The position numbers were made by a program, and so were the translations under genes. The notes under the pieces are model-generated. The model did no database searches, was not told the DNA's origin, and worked only from the letters and a program-made list of their open reading frames with translations. Shown piece after piece: positions 1 to 5,076 of a DNA stretch of 5,787 nt. Position 1 is the stretch's first letter. Every line of letters starts with the position of its first letter. The stretch is from JBDTZF01 sp040005265. GTDB lineage: Bacteria > Verrucomicrobiota > Verrucomicrobiia > Chthoniobacterales > UBA10450. The stretch is from positions 1 through 5,787 of the forward strand of contig JBDTZF010000142.1 of NCBI GenBank assembly GCA_040005265.1, in the 5' to 3' direction.

Positions 1-164
1 AACACCAGACGCCGGAAGGCGAAGCGATGCGCGATGACGAGAACTTCACATCGGTATTCGCCTGGGAATTTCAAGGCGCGAACGGCGCAGTCACGCCGCC
101 GAAGTTACATCGCGAGCCGCTACATTTCGAGACCGTGCATTTAGCGCAAAGAAACTATAAGTAG
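1..164 (+). CDS. sdhA: Succinate dehydrogenase/fumarate reductase flavoprotein subunit, C-terminal end (5' truncated)
   Basis: This is the last 53 codons of a gene entering from the left edge. The reading frame starts at base 3 and ends with TAG at 162-164. The peptide includes EGEAMRDDENF, SVFAWEF and a terminus ETVHLAQRNYK. From memory, this matches the C-terminal end of the SdhA/FrdA flavoproteins of Bacteroidetes and Verrucomicrobia, where an 'RDDENF..V.AWE' stretch and a final 'L..R.YK' are typical. The FAD domain and catalytic residues lie outside the window, so function rests on this tail and on sdhB lying downstream. The protein would oxidise succinate to fumarate at the cytoplasmic face of the membrane, passing electrons to SdhB. 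The gap to sdhB is about 440 bp because a separate small gene and its repeats lie between them. The two genes are normally nearly contiguous. Confidence 0.82.
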   Translation, partial: HQTPEGEAMRDDENFTSVFAWEFQGANGAVTPPKLHREPLHFETVHLAQRNYK

Positions 165-170
165 TTTTTA

Positions 171-198
171 GTTGAGAGTTGATTGTTGATAGTTCCAA
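171..198. repeat. Left heptanucleotide repeat array of the four-helix-bundle cassette
   Basis: Four tandem 7-nt units read GTTGAGA, GTTGATT, GTTGATA and GTTCCAA. They begin seven bases after the sdhA stop codon and finish just before the small gene. In reverse complement they become TTGGAAC, TATCAAC, AATCAAC and TCTCAAC, the same degenerate heptad found on the other side of the gene (575-609) in opposite orientation. The two arrays therefore form imperfect inverted repeats bracketing the gene. The units and phase are read directly from the sequence; their role as element ends is inference. Confidence 0.75.
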
Positions 199-206
199 AA
201 CCCCAT

Positions 207-563
207 ATGTTTAACTTTGAAAAGCTCGATGTTTGGCAGAAATCAGTTGTCCTGGCTGATACAGTTTATTCGCAAACGCAAAGTTTTCCGAAGGAAGAGA
301 GATTCGGATTAACCAATCAAATGCGCCGCGCCGCGATTTCGATCTCTTCAAATATTGCTGAAGGATCTTCTCGGACGCCACAGGCTGATTTTTCGAGATT
401 CATCGAGATCGCGACCGGATCAGTTTTTGAAGTTACTTCGCAAGCCTTTATTGCGAAAAAGCAGAACTTTCTTTCGGAAGACAAGTTTCTTTCAAATTAT
501 CAGAGTCTTGAAGAACTCAGTCGCATGCTCAGCGGCCTGCGCAAATCATTGTCTCCATCTTAA
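207..563 (+). CDS. Four helix bundle protein (S23 / 23S rRNA intervening-sequence protein family)
   Basis: A 118-residue protein starting at ATG 207 (MFNFEKLDVWQKS). An in-frame TTG at 183 would add eight residues read from the heptad repeat and is less likely. The family signature is clear: FEKLDVWQ near the N-terminus, FPKEERFGLTNQMRRAA, then SSNIAEGSSR, FSRFIEIATGSVFE and a final helix of the Leu/Ser-rich type. The usual length is about 115-130 residues, so the gene looks complete. Family members fold as an up-down four-helix bundle and can assemble as pentamers. Relatives include proteins encoded within rRNA intervening sequences and, more distantly, the Avd accessory protein of diversity-generating retroelements. 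The molecular function is unknown; nucleic-acid binding is a plausible inference. No Shine-Dalgarno sequence is visible. The gene is AT-richer than its neighbours and lies between sdhA and sdhB, suggesting insertion. Confidence 0.9.
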   Translation: MFNFEKLDVWQKSVVLADTVYSQTQSFPKEERFGLTNQMRRAAISISSNIAEGSSRTPQADFSRFIEIATGSVFEVTSQAFIAKKQNFLSEDKFLSNYQSLEELSRMLSGLRKSLSPS

Positions 564-574
564 TCATGTCTTTT

Positions 575-609
575 TCCGAACTCTCAACTCTCAACTCTCA
601 ACTATGAAC
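575..609. repeat. Right heptanucleotide repeat array, running into the sdhB start codon
   Basis: Five consecutive 7-nt units read TCCGAAC, three perfect copies of TCTCAAC (582-602), then TATGAAC (603-609). They are the inverted counterpart of the left array at 171-198. The last unit contains the ATG of sdhB (604-606), so the array abuts or overlaps the coding sequence. Because seven is not a multiple of three, the array has no constant reading frame, which argues against a protein-coding origin. No Shine-Dalgarno motif lies in it. Confidence 0.8.
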
Positions 610-1359
610 TTCCGCCTGAGAGTTTGGCGGCAGCCAAACGCGAAATCGAAAGGCAAACTCGTCGCCTACGATGCGTCGGACATTTCGCCGAACGCGTCGA
701 TCCTGGAGATGCTCGATATCGTAAACGAGCGATTGCTCCTTCGTGGCGAAGAACCGATCGCGTTCGATTCCGATTGCCGCGAGGGAATTTGTGGCACCTG
801 CTCAATGTCGATTAATGGTGAAGCGCACGGCCCCGATCATCCCGGCGCAGCCTGTGAACTTTACATGCGGAAATTTCGCGACGGCGAAAAGATCGTTATC
901 GAACCGTTTCGGGTAAAATCATTTCCAGTTATTAAGGATTTGGTTGTCGATCGAAGCGCGCTCGATCGCATCGTGCAGGCCGGCGGTTTTATTTCGGCGC
1001 GGGCCGGTTCGGCTCCAGAAGCGAATTCCATTCTCGTCCCCAAACACGACGCCGATCTGTCCATGGAAGCCGCGGCCTGCATTGGCTGCGGCGCATGCGC
1101 AGCCGCGTGCCCGAACGCGTCGGCCATGCTTTTCACGGCCGCGAAAGTTTCGCATCTCGCATTATTGCCGCAAGGTTCTCCGGAACGAGAAAACCGGGTA
1201 TTGAAAATGGTGAGAGCGATGGACACGGAAGGTTTCGGCAATTGCACGAACACCTACGAATGCGAAGCGGTCTGTCCGGCGGAGATCAGTGCCAGTTTCA
1301 TAGCGAAACTGAATCGCGAATACACGCTGGCGAATTTGCGCCGGAGCGCCGGCGAATAG
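604..1359 (+). CDS. sdhB: Succinate dehydrogenase/fumarate reductase iron-sulfur subunit
   Basis: A 251-residue protein that carries electrons from the SdhA flavin to the membrane quinone site of complex II. The N-terminal ferredoxin domain has C58, C63, C66 and C84 in the pattern CREGICGTC...C, the [2Fe-2S] ligands. The C-terminal helical domain has C159-x2-C162-x2-C165-x3-C169-P and C214-x5-C220-x3-C224-P. By homology to E. coli SdhB, C159, C162, C165 and C224 bind [4Fe-4S], while C169, C214 and C220 bind [3Fe-4S]. All cluster ligands are present and the length is normal for the family. ATG 604 (MNFRLRVWRQ) was chosen because family members begin at this beta-strand. The longer frame, open from 355, runs through the four-helix gene and the repeat. 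There is no Shine-Dalgarno sequence upstream, only the heptad array. The protein presumably works with the sdhA product that ends at 164. Confidence 0.96.
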   Translation: MNFRLRVWRQPNAKSKGKLVAYDASDISPNASILEMLDIVNERLLLRGEEPIAFDSDCREGICGTCSMSINGEAHGPDHPGAACELYMRKFRDGEKIVIEPFRVKSFPVIKDLVVDRSALDRIVQAGGFISARAGSAPEANSILVPKHDADLSMEAAACIGCGACAAACPNASAMLFTAAKVSHLALLPQGSPERENRVLKMVRAMDTEGFGNCTNTYECEAVCPAEISASFIAKLNREYTLANLRRSAGE

Positions 1360-1445
1360 GTGGATCGTCCGCTCCGCGGGCGATGTTAAACAAATGCGGC
1401 TTCGCCGCCATTCTTAGCATCGAGCAAGGGACTGCTCGATCCACC
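1359..1445. repeat. Palindromic repeat filling the sdhB/ispE convergent junction
   Basis: An 87-bp unit has perfect 9-bp inverted ends, GGTGGATCG (1359-1367) and CGATCCACC (1437-1445). Inside are three hairpins. TCGTCCGC/GCGGGCGA (1365-1383, one mismatch, 3-nt loop) is the first. GCGGC-TTC-GCCGC (1396-1408) is the second. ATCGAGCA/TGCTCGAT (1419-1440, 6-nt loop) is the third. The unit starts at the last base of the sdhB stop codon and runs into ispE, whose last 19 codons and stop it encodes on the minus strand. No T-run follows the stems, so it is not a classical intrinsic terminator, though it could still stall transcription between convergent genes. It looks like a REP/BIME-type or MITE-like unit; a genome-wide copy number is needed to confirm this. 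Confidence 0.68.
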
Positions 1446-2270
1446 CAAAGTCCCGCACGCGAACGTCGATAATTGCGGATCCAATTCCGATTTCGCGCGC
1501 TTAGCTACAGTATCGATACCGGCCTTTTCTTTCATCACCGCAAATATCGTTGAGCCGGAACCGGACATTAACGCCGCGCCCACTTCGGGCTGGCTGAGCA
1601 GCCACATTTTGATTCGCCCGAGAAACACGAATTTCTCGAAGACGGGCCGCTCCAAGTCGTTGGTGAAGGTCTGATTCTCGAACCCCTGCGCTCCGTAATT
1701 AATTCCCGGAATTTCGCGCGAATCCTGCCAGCGCTGATAAGCCCATTCGGTAGGCACGCTGAATTCGGGCTTGAGCAGCAAGATCGACATCGGCGCAGGT
1801 AACTTTGCCGGCGCGACCAGTTCACCGCGCCCTCTACAAATCGCCGCGGATTGAAAAATGAAAAATGGAATGTCGGACCCGATTTCGCCGGCCATCCTGG
1901 CCAGCGTCTCGCGCGGAAGTTGCGTTGCAAAAAGATCGTTGAGCGCCATCAGCGTTGAAGCGGCATCGCTGCTCCCCCCGCCCAACCCCGCGCCGTGCGG
2001 GATCCTTTTTTTCAGCCTGATCGAAACGCCGCTGGTTTGGCCGGTCGATTCGAAGAACAATTTAGCCGCTCGAACAACAAGATTGTCGTCCCCTTGCGGA
2101 ATCGAAGGGTCATCACACTGAAAATCGATCCACCTCGACTGTTTCTCGATCTCGAGCTCATCAAAAAGCGAAATCGGCGAAATGAGCGTTTCGATTTCAT
2201 GAAATCCATCGCCACGCTTTTTCAAAACGCGAAGCGAAAGATTGATCTTCGCAGGGGCGAGGACTTGCAT
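1386..2270 (-). CDS. ispE: 4-diphosphocytidyl-2-C-methyl-D-erythritol kinase
   Basis: A 294-residue GHMP-superfamily kinase of the MEP isoprenoid pathway, phosphorylating CDP-methylerythritol at the 2-hydroxyl with ATP in the cytoplasm. The N-terminus MQVLAPAKINLSLRV carries the family PAKINL motif (K8), followed by DGFHEIET with H24. The glycine-rich ATP loop PHGAGLGGGSSDAAS is at about 91-105. D133 in GSDIPFF is the expected catalytic aspartate. The third GHMP motif MSGSGSTIFAV lies near the C-terminus. ATG 2270 is chosen because it places PAKINL at the normal distance. The frame stays open upstream to 2711 only by reading antisense to a repeat and to pyrF. The final 19 residues (276-294) are encoded by the palindromic repeat at 1359-1445 and are not typical of the family, so the tail is probably acquired. 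The gene is convergent with sdhB and divergent from pyrF. Confidence 0.95.
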   Translation of the reverse strand: MQVLAPAKINLSLRVLKKRGDGFHEIETLISPISLFDELEIEKQSRWIDFQCDDPSIPQGDDNLVVRAAKLFFESTGQTSGVSIRLKKRIPHGAGLGGGSSDAASTLMALNDLFATQLPRETLARMAGEIGSDIPFFIFQSAAICRGRGELVAPAKLPAPMSILLLKPEFSVPTEWAYQRWQDSREIPGINYGAQGFENQTFTNDLERPVFEKFVFLGRIKMWLLSQPEVGAALMSGSGSTIFAVMKEKAGIDTVAKRAKSELDPQLSTFACGTLGGSSSPLLDAKNGGEAAFV

Positions 2271-2321
2271 GGCTTGCAATTTGTCCGGCAAAACCGAAGA
2301 AGAACAGGATGAATTCTTGTA

Positions 2322-2426
2322 TAGCATAGCCACCTTGGCTGTGGGGCCGTCGGGCATCGTGCCTGTCGAATCAAGAGACGGCAGGCGAGACGCCCGCCTG
2401 CCCCACAGGCTGGAAGCCTGTGCTAC
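2322..2426. repeat. Structured interspersed repeat in the ispE/pyrF divergent spacer
   Basis: About 105 bp of nested inverted repeats. AGCCA-CCT-TGGCT lies at 2328-2340. CTGTGGGGC (2339-2347) pairs with GCCCCACAG (2400-2408). GGCA-TCG-TGCC sits at 2353-2363. GGCAGGCG/CGCCTGCC (2380-2387 with 2395-2402) and CACAGGCT-GGA-AGCCTGTG (2404-2422) follow. The outer ends, TAGCATAGCC on the left and the reverse complement of the right end (GTAGCACAGGCT), are related to each other. I recall GTAGCACAGGCTTCCAGCC-type palindromes as common intergenic repeats in Verrucomicrobia and Planctomycetes; that is memory, not a search. It takes up most of the 171-bp spacer between two divergent genes, so both promoters must overlap or flank it. 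No convincing -35/-10 pair could be assigned for either gene. Confidence 0.7.
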
Positions 2427-2441
2427 CGTGAAGCGCTCCAA

Positions 2442-3134
2442 ATGACAAACGTAGTTGAAAAAATCATCGTTGCCCTCGACGTCGCGACAAGGCAGGAAGC
2501 GCTCGGCCTGGTGAAGGAGCTGTGCGACCAGATTTCGTTTTTTAAGATCGGGCTCCAGCTCTACACGGCAGAAGGGCCCGAGATCGTGCGCGCCGTTCGC
2601 GCCACCGGTGCAAATGTCTTTCTCGATCTCAAACTGCACGACATTCCGAACACGGTTGCCAGAGCGGTGGAGTCGGCGGCCAAATTGGATGTCGGGATGC
2701 TCACTATTCATCTAAGTGGTGGCGGAGAGATGATCCGCGCCGCGGTCGGCGCGCGGAATAACACGATGTCTATCCTCGGTGTAACGGTTTTAACAAGTGC
2801 AACGGCAGAGACGCTGCACGTAACCGGGGTTTCGGACACGATCGACAATCAGGTTTTGCGGCTCGCGAAGCTTGGGGTCGAAAACGGGATTAATGGGATC
2901 GTAGCTAGCGCTCTCGAAATCAGACCGCTACGCAAAGAGTTTGACGATAAGATCCGACTCGTCGTTCCTGGTATTCGACCGATTGGGTCGGAAGCCGCGG
3001 ATCAAAAGCGGGTGATGACGCCAAGTGAGGCGATCGAGGCCGGCGCGGACTATTTAGTGATTGGGAGGCCGATCACTGCGCACAAGAATCCGCGCGACGC
3101 GGTCGCAGAGATCCTGAAAGAGCTTGGAGCGTAA
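2442..3134 (+). CDS. pyrF: Orotidine 5'-phosphate decarboxylase
   Basis: A 230-residue TIM-barrel enzyme catalysing the last step of UMP synthesis, decarboxylation of OMP, in the cytoplasm. The N-terminal strand IIVALDVATRQEAL contains the substrate-binding D13. FFKIGLQLYTAEGP contains K35. The signature FLDLKLHDIPNT gives the catalytic set D62, K64 and D67 (D-x-K-x-x-D). The phosphate-binding end is recognised by LVVPGIRPIG and by GADYLVIGRPITAHKNP near the C-terminus. The length of about 230-240 residues is normal for bacterial class I OMP decarboxylases. ATG 2442 gives a standard N-terminus and there is no upstream in-frame alternative with family similarity. No Shine-Dalgarno sequence is evident and the repeat at 2322-2426 ends only 15 bases upstream. 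An inverted-repeat element follows ten bases after the stop codon. The gene appears intact and alone in its unit, or possibly transcribed on into the lipoate-ligase gene. Confidence 0.97.
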   Translation: MTNVVEKIIVALDVATRQEALGLVKELCDQISFFKIGLQLYTAEGPEIVRAVRATGANVFLDLKLHDIPNTVARAVESAAKLDVGMLTIHLSGGGEMIRAAVGARNNTMSILGVTVLTSATAETLHVTGVSDTIDNQVLRLAKLGVENGINGIVASALEIRPLRKEFDDKIRLVVPGIRPIGSEAADQKRVMTPSEAIEAGADYLVIGRPITAHKNPRDAVAEILKELGA

Positions 3135-3143
3135 TGGTTCTGA

Positions 3144-3259
3144 TGTCATTCCGAGCAGAGTCGAGGAATCTCTAACTGTTTCCCGAATCGAACAATGAGA
3201 GACGTCTCCCACCTTTGCATGAAGCTACGGCGCGGCAGGCGACTTCGCTCGACATGACA
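3144..3259. repeat. Inverted-repeat element between pyrF and the lipoate-ligase gene
   Basis: The ends are TGTCATTCCGAGC (3144-3156) and GCTCGACATGACA (3247-3259), which match in 11 of 13 positions when one is reverse complemented. The interior holds a left GAGGAATCTCT segment (3163-3173), a perfect palindrome GAGACGTCTC (3199-3208) and a GC-rich right half. TGTCATTCCGAGC...GAGGAATCTC is, from memory, a recurrent intergenic repeat motif in several bacterial phyla. The 116-bp unit occupies almost the whole pyrF-ligase gap. The ATG at 3254 within its right end is the best start codon of the downstream gene. Transposition or RNA-level roles are unknown. Confidence 0.65.
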
Positions 3260-3982
3260 GAAAAGCTTTTTGCGAAGCTAGATGAGTACTATGACGATTC
3301 GCCGCGCACTGCCGCCACCAATATGGCGATCGATGAAGCGTTGCTGGAAACGGCACAGATCCCTTCGATCCGTTTTTATCGCTGGAATTCTCCGGCTCTT
3401 TCGTTTGGATATTTTGGAAAATTTGCCGATATCGCACTTCATACAAACGAACGCGACCTGGTCCGCCGCTGGACCGGCGGCGGAATTGTTTTTCACGGCG
3501 AGGATCTTACTTACTCCATTGTGATTCCGGCGCGCGATTCGGCCTTCGCGGAATCGTCGATGTCGATCTACGAGAATGTGCATCGGGCACTTCAGAATGC
3601 GCTGATCGCGAGCGGCGCCAACGCAGAACTCGCGCAATTACATACCAATGCCGGAGGGCGGAGCTCCTGCGACGCCAAGCGCGGGCTCGCGGGAGCTCGC
3701 CCCTCCACAGTTTCAAAAGCTTGTTTTGCCAACCCGGTGCGCGCGGACGTGATGATGAATGGGCGCAAGGTGGCGGGCGCGGCGCAACGCCGGACGCGAG
3801 GTGGCTTACTCCAACAGGGCAGTATTCAACACGCGGATCTCGGGGAGGGTTTCGAGGAGCGGCTTTCGGGAGAGTTATCGACCTGTTGCCGGAGGCGGCA
3901 ATTGAACGACCAAATCGTCCAGCGCGCAGCGGAAATCGCAGCGGGAAAGTACGCAACCGAGGCGTGGTTGCGAAAACGCTGA
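3254..3982 (+). CDS. Lipoate-protein ligase A / octanoyltransferase family protein with in-frame palindromic insertion
   Basis: A 242-residue member of the BPL/LplA/LipB fold family, which attaches lipoyl or octanoyl groups to lysines of 2-oxoacid dehydrogenase E2 subunits or GcvH. Recognisable motifs are NMAIDEALLE (23-32), RFYRWNSPALSFGYF (40-54), RRWTGGGIVFHGEDLTYS (71-88), ACFANPVRADVMMNGRKVAGAAQRR (from 156) with C157 and K172, and GGLLQQGSI. C157 aligns roughly with the ACF motif shared by LipM-type octanoyltransferases, and K172 with the GRK(V/I)AG lysine, so ligase and transferase cannot be separated here. ATG 3254 is preferred. A start at 3215 would add 13 residues read from an intergenic repeat, and the region before residue 20 is poorly conserved anyway. 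Residues 134-151 come from a 54-bp palindrome in a loop between conserved blocks. The frame is intact on both sides, so the protein is probably functional. Confidence 0.85.
   Translation: MTEKLFAKLDEYYDDSPRTAATNMAIDEALLETAQIPSIRFYRWNSPALSFGYFGKFADIALHTNERDLVRRWTGGGIVFHGEDLTYSIVIPARDSAFAESSMSIYENVHRALQNALIASGANAELAQLHTNAGGRSSCDAKRGLAGARPSTVSKACFANPVRADVMMNGRKVAGAAQRRTRGGLLQQGSIQHADLGEGFEERLSGELSTCCRRRQLNDQIVQRAAEIAAGKYATEAWLRKR
3653..3706. repeat. 54-bp palindromic element inserted in frame in the lipoate-ligase gene
   Basis: The arms 3653-3672 and 3687-3706 are 20 nt each and complementary at 17 of 20 positions, with a 14-nt loop (3673-3686). The unit is exactly 54 nt and begins at a codon boundary, adding residues GGRSSCDAKRGLAGARPS (134-151). 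It lies just before the conserved ACFANP block, where family members have a variable loop. It contains no stop codon in this frame. The arrangement resembles the Rickettsia palindromic elements that insert in frame in protein genes, although no sequence relation is claimed. A 12-nt piece of its left arm recurs at 5084-5095. Confidence 0.72.
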
Positions 3983-4001
3983 AATTCGCGTGCGTGTTGC
4001 T

Positions 4002-4031
4002 TTGACAACACGCAAGCGGCCCCCGTATTCT
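4002..4031 (+). promoter_or_regulatory. Candidate sigma-70-type promoter for the polyprenyl synthase gene
   Basis: A perfect -35 hexamer TTGACA (4002-4007) is followed after 18 bp by TATTCT (4026-4031), which matches four of six consensus -10 bases. It lies 20 bp after the ligase stop codon in otherwise GC-rich DNA. The predicted start of transcription, 6-8 bases after the -10, is at about 4037-4039. That coincides with the GTG at 4038 used here as the start codon, implying a leaderless or nearly leaderless mRNA. This is motif reading only; no expression data. Confidence 0.5.
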
Positions 4032-4037
4032 CGCGGT

Positions 4038-5066
4038 GTGGAAGTTTTTGCACCGACCGGACTGGCTTCGATCTCCCTTGCGGCCGGCCCGCTGGCTCAA
4101 GTGGCGCAATTGGTAAAACCGCATCTCGATGCGGTTGAAACCAGGATCGCGCAACAAGCAGCAGAGTTCGACCCGGCAATCGAGGGCTACGTGATGTATG
4201 CGGTGGGCAGCCGCGGAAAACGTCTGCGTCCCCTTCTCGCCCTTCTGGCCGGCGGCGCGACCGGCGAGATCAAACCGGGACATGTCGATCTTGCCGTGAT
4301 CGTCGAGCTCATCCATATCGCCACGCTCGTGCACGACGACATCATGGACGAAGCGGAACGTCGGCGCGGCCAGCCCACGGTGAACGCGCGCTGGGGAAAT
4401 TCGCTGAGCGTACTGCTGGGCGATTGTCTTTTTGCTCACGCGCTCACCTTGTCGACCAATTTTGAGAACCCGGCCATCGGGCGAGCTATCGCGCGCACCG
4501 CGGCCACGGTTTGCTCCGGCGAAATGATCCAAACCCAGCGCCGGTTCGATCTGAAACTCGCGGTCGACGAATATCTGCGAATCGTCGAAATGAAAACCGG
4601 GTCGCTTTTCTCGGCAGCGGCGGAATTGGCCGCGCTGATCAGCGAAGCCGAGCCGAACGTGATCGAAACGTTTAAGAAATTCGGGACGCAAATTGGCACC
4701 GCCTATCAAATCTATGACGACTGTCTCGATCTCGCCGGCAGCGAAAGCGCGACAGGCAAAACGCTGGGAACGGATTTGATCAAAGGCAAGTTTACGTTGC
4801 CCGTTTTGAATTTCCTCCGCTCGGCTTCGGAGCTCGAACGGGAACGCTGTTGCCGGCTTGTGCTCGAAGAAAAGATCGAAGAGATGACCGAGCTCCTGAA
4901 GAACGGCGCGACCAACGGCGCTCTCAATGAATCAATCGCCACTGGCAGCGACTTGATCCGCGAAGCGCAAGGTGCGCTCGATGGAATCACGGCGAATCCT
5001 TACGCCGATGCGCTTTTCGCGCTGGGTGATGCGTTGCGCGACATGTTTGATCAACTTCGCGTTTGA
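4038..5066 (+). CDS. Polyprenyl diphosphate synthase (long-chain trans type, octaprenyl/heptaprenyl-like)
   Basis: A 342-residue trans-isoprenyl diphosphate synthase that condenses isopentenyl diphosphate onto an allylic diphosphate, most likely making the side chain of a respiratory quinone. Motifs in order are GSRGKRLRP (substrate-binding Lys/Arg), ELIHIATLVHDDIMDEAERRRG with the first aspartate-rich motif D100-D101-x2-D104, EMKTGSLFSAA, and YQIYDDCLDLAG with the second motif D227-D228-x2-D231, then GKFTLPVL. The residues before the first motif are small (A and T at -5 and -4), as in long-chain synthases such as IspB, rather than the aromatic residues that limit chain length in short-chain enzymes. 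GTG 4038 is preferred. A GTG at 3990 extends the frame but its extra codons cover the promoter-like hexamers and look non-coding. No Shine-Dalgarno sequence is visible. The exact chain length cannot be set from sequence. Confidence 0.92.
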   Translation: MEVFAPTGLASISLAAGPLAQVAQLVKPHLDAVETRIAQQAAEFDPAIEGYVMYAVGSRGKRLRPLLALLAGGATGEIKPGHVDLAVIVELIHIATLVHDDIMDEAERRRGQPTVNARWGNSLSVLLGDCLFAHALTLSTNFENPAIGRAIARTAATVCSGEMIQTQRRFDLKLAVDEYLRIVEMKTGSLFSAAAELAALISEAEPNVIETFKKFGTQIGTAYQIYDDCLDLAGSESATGKTLGTDLIKGKFTLPVLNFLRSASELERERCCRLVLEEKIEEMTELLKNGATNGALNESIATGSDLIREAQGALDGITANPYADALFALGDALRDMFDQLRV

Positions 5067-5076
5067 TTCGGGAATA

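Larger units (their letters stand above)
171..602 (+). mobile_element. Candidate small mobile cassette: four-helix-bundle gene between inverted heptad arrays
   Basis: The unit consists of an inward heptad array (171-198), one gene (207-563) and an oppositely oriented heptad array (575-609). It splits sdhA from sdhB, which are usually adjacent. The insert is visibly more AT-rich than the GC-rich flanking genes, in both coding and flanking parts. It encodes no recognisable transposase, recombinase or reverse transcriptase, so any movement would need a factor supplied in trans. Four-helix-bundle S23 proteins are known from intervening sequences inside 23S rRNA genes of spirochaetes and other bacteria, which shows that the family can occur in inserted DNA. 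Calling this copy mobile is inference from position, composition and symmetric ends. The exact boundaries are uncertain, and no clear target-site duplication was found. Confidence 0.45.

Noticed and set aside
207..563. Diversity-generating retroelement accessory gene (Avd)
   Set aside because: The protein belongs to the wider four-helix-bundle family, but no reverse transcriptase, template repeat or variable repeat is visible in the window.
355..603. Upstream extension of the sdhB frame
   Set aside because: It overlaps the intact four-helix-bundle gene in another frame and passes through the heptad array. SdhB homologues begin at the MNFRLRVW strand.
575..609. Heptad array as a CRISPR or a simple-sequence microsatellite
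   Set aside because: Units are contiguous 7-mers without spacers, so it is not CRISPR. The mirrored array on the far side of the gene and the degenerate outer units suggest element ends rather than slippage alone.
1359..1445. Intrinsic terminator between sdhB and ispE
   Set aside because: Stems are present but no T-run follows any of them on either strand. The perfect 9-bp ends and the multi-hairpin layout fit an interspersed repeat better, although some termination activity is possible.
2271..2711. N-terminal extension of the ispE frame by 147 codons
   Set aside because: It would be read antisense through the structured repeat and the first third of pyrF. The IspE family N-terminus begins at ATG 2270.
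3990..4037. Alternative GTG start for the polyprenyl synthase
   Set aside because: The extra 16 codons overlap a good -35/-10 pair and give a peptide unlike family N-termini. It is not excluded.
3507..4709. Long open frame on the minus strand (about 400 codons)
   Set aside because: It runs antisense across the lipoate-ligase and polyprenyl synthase genes, both of which have clear family motifs. The translation is Arg-rich and low-complexity with no recognisable domain, as expected for shadow frames in GC-rich DNA.
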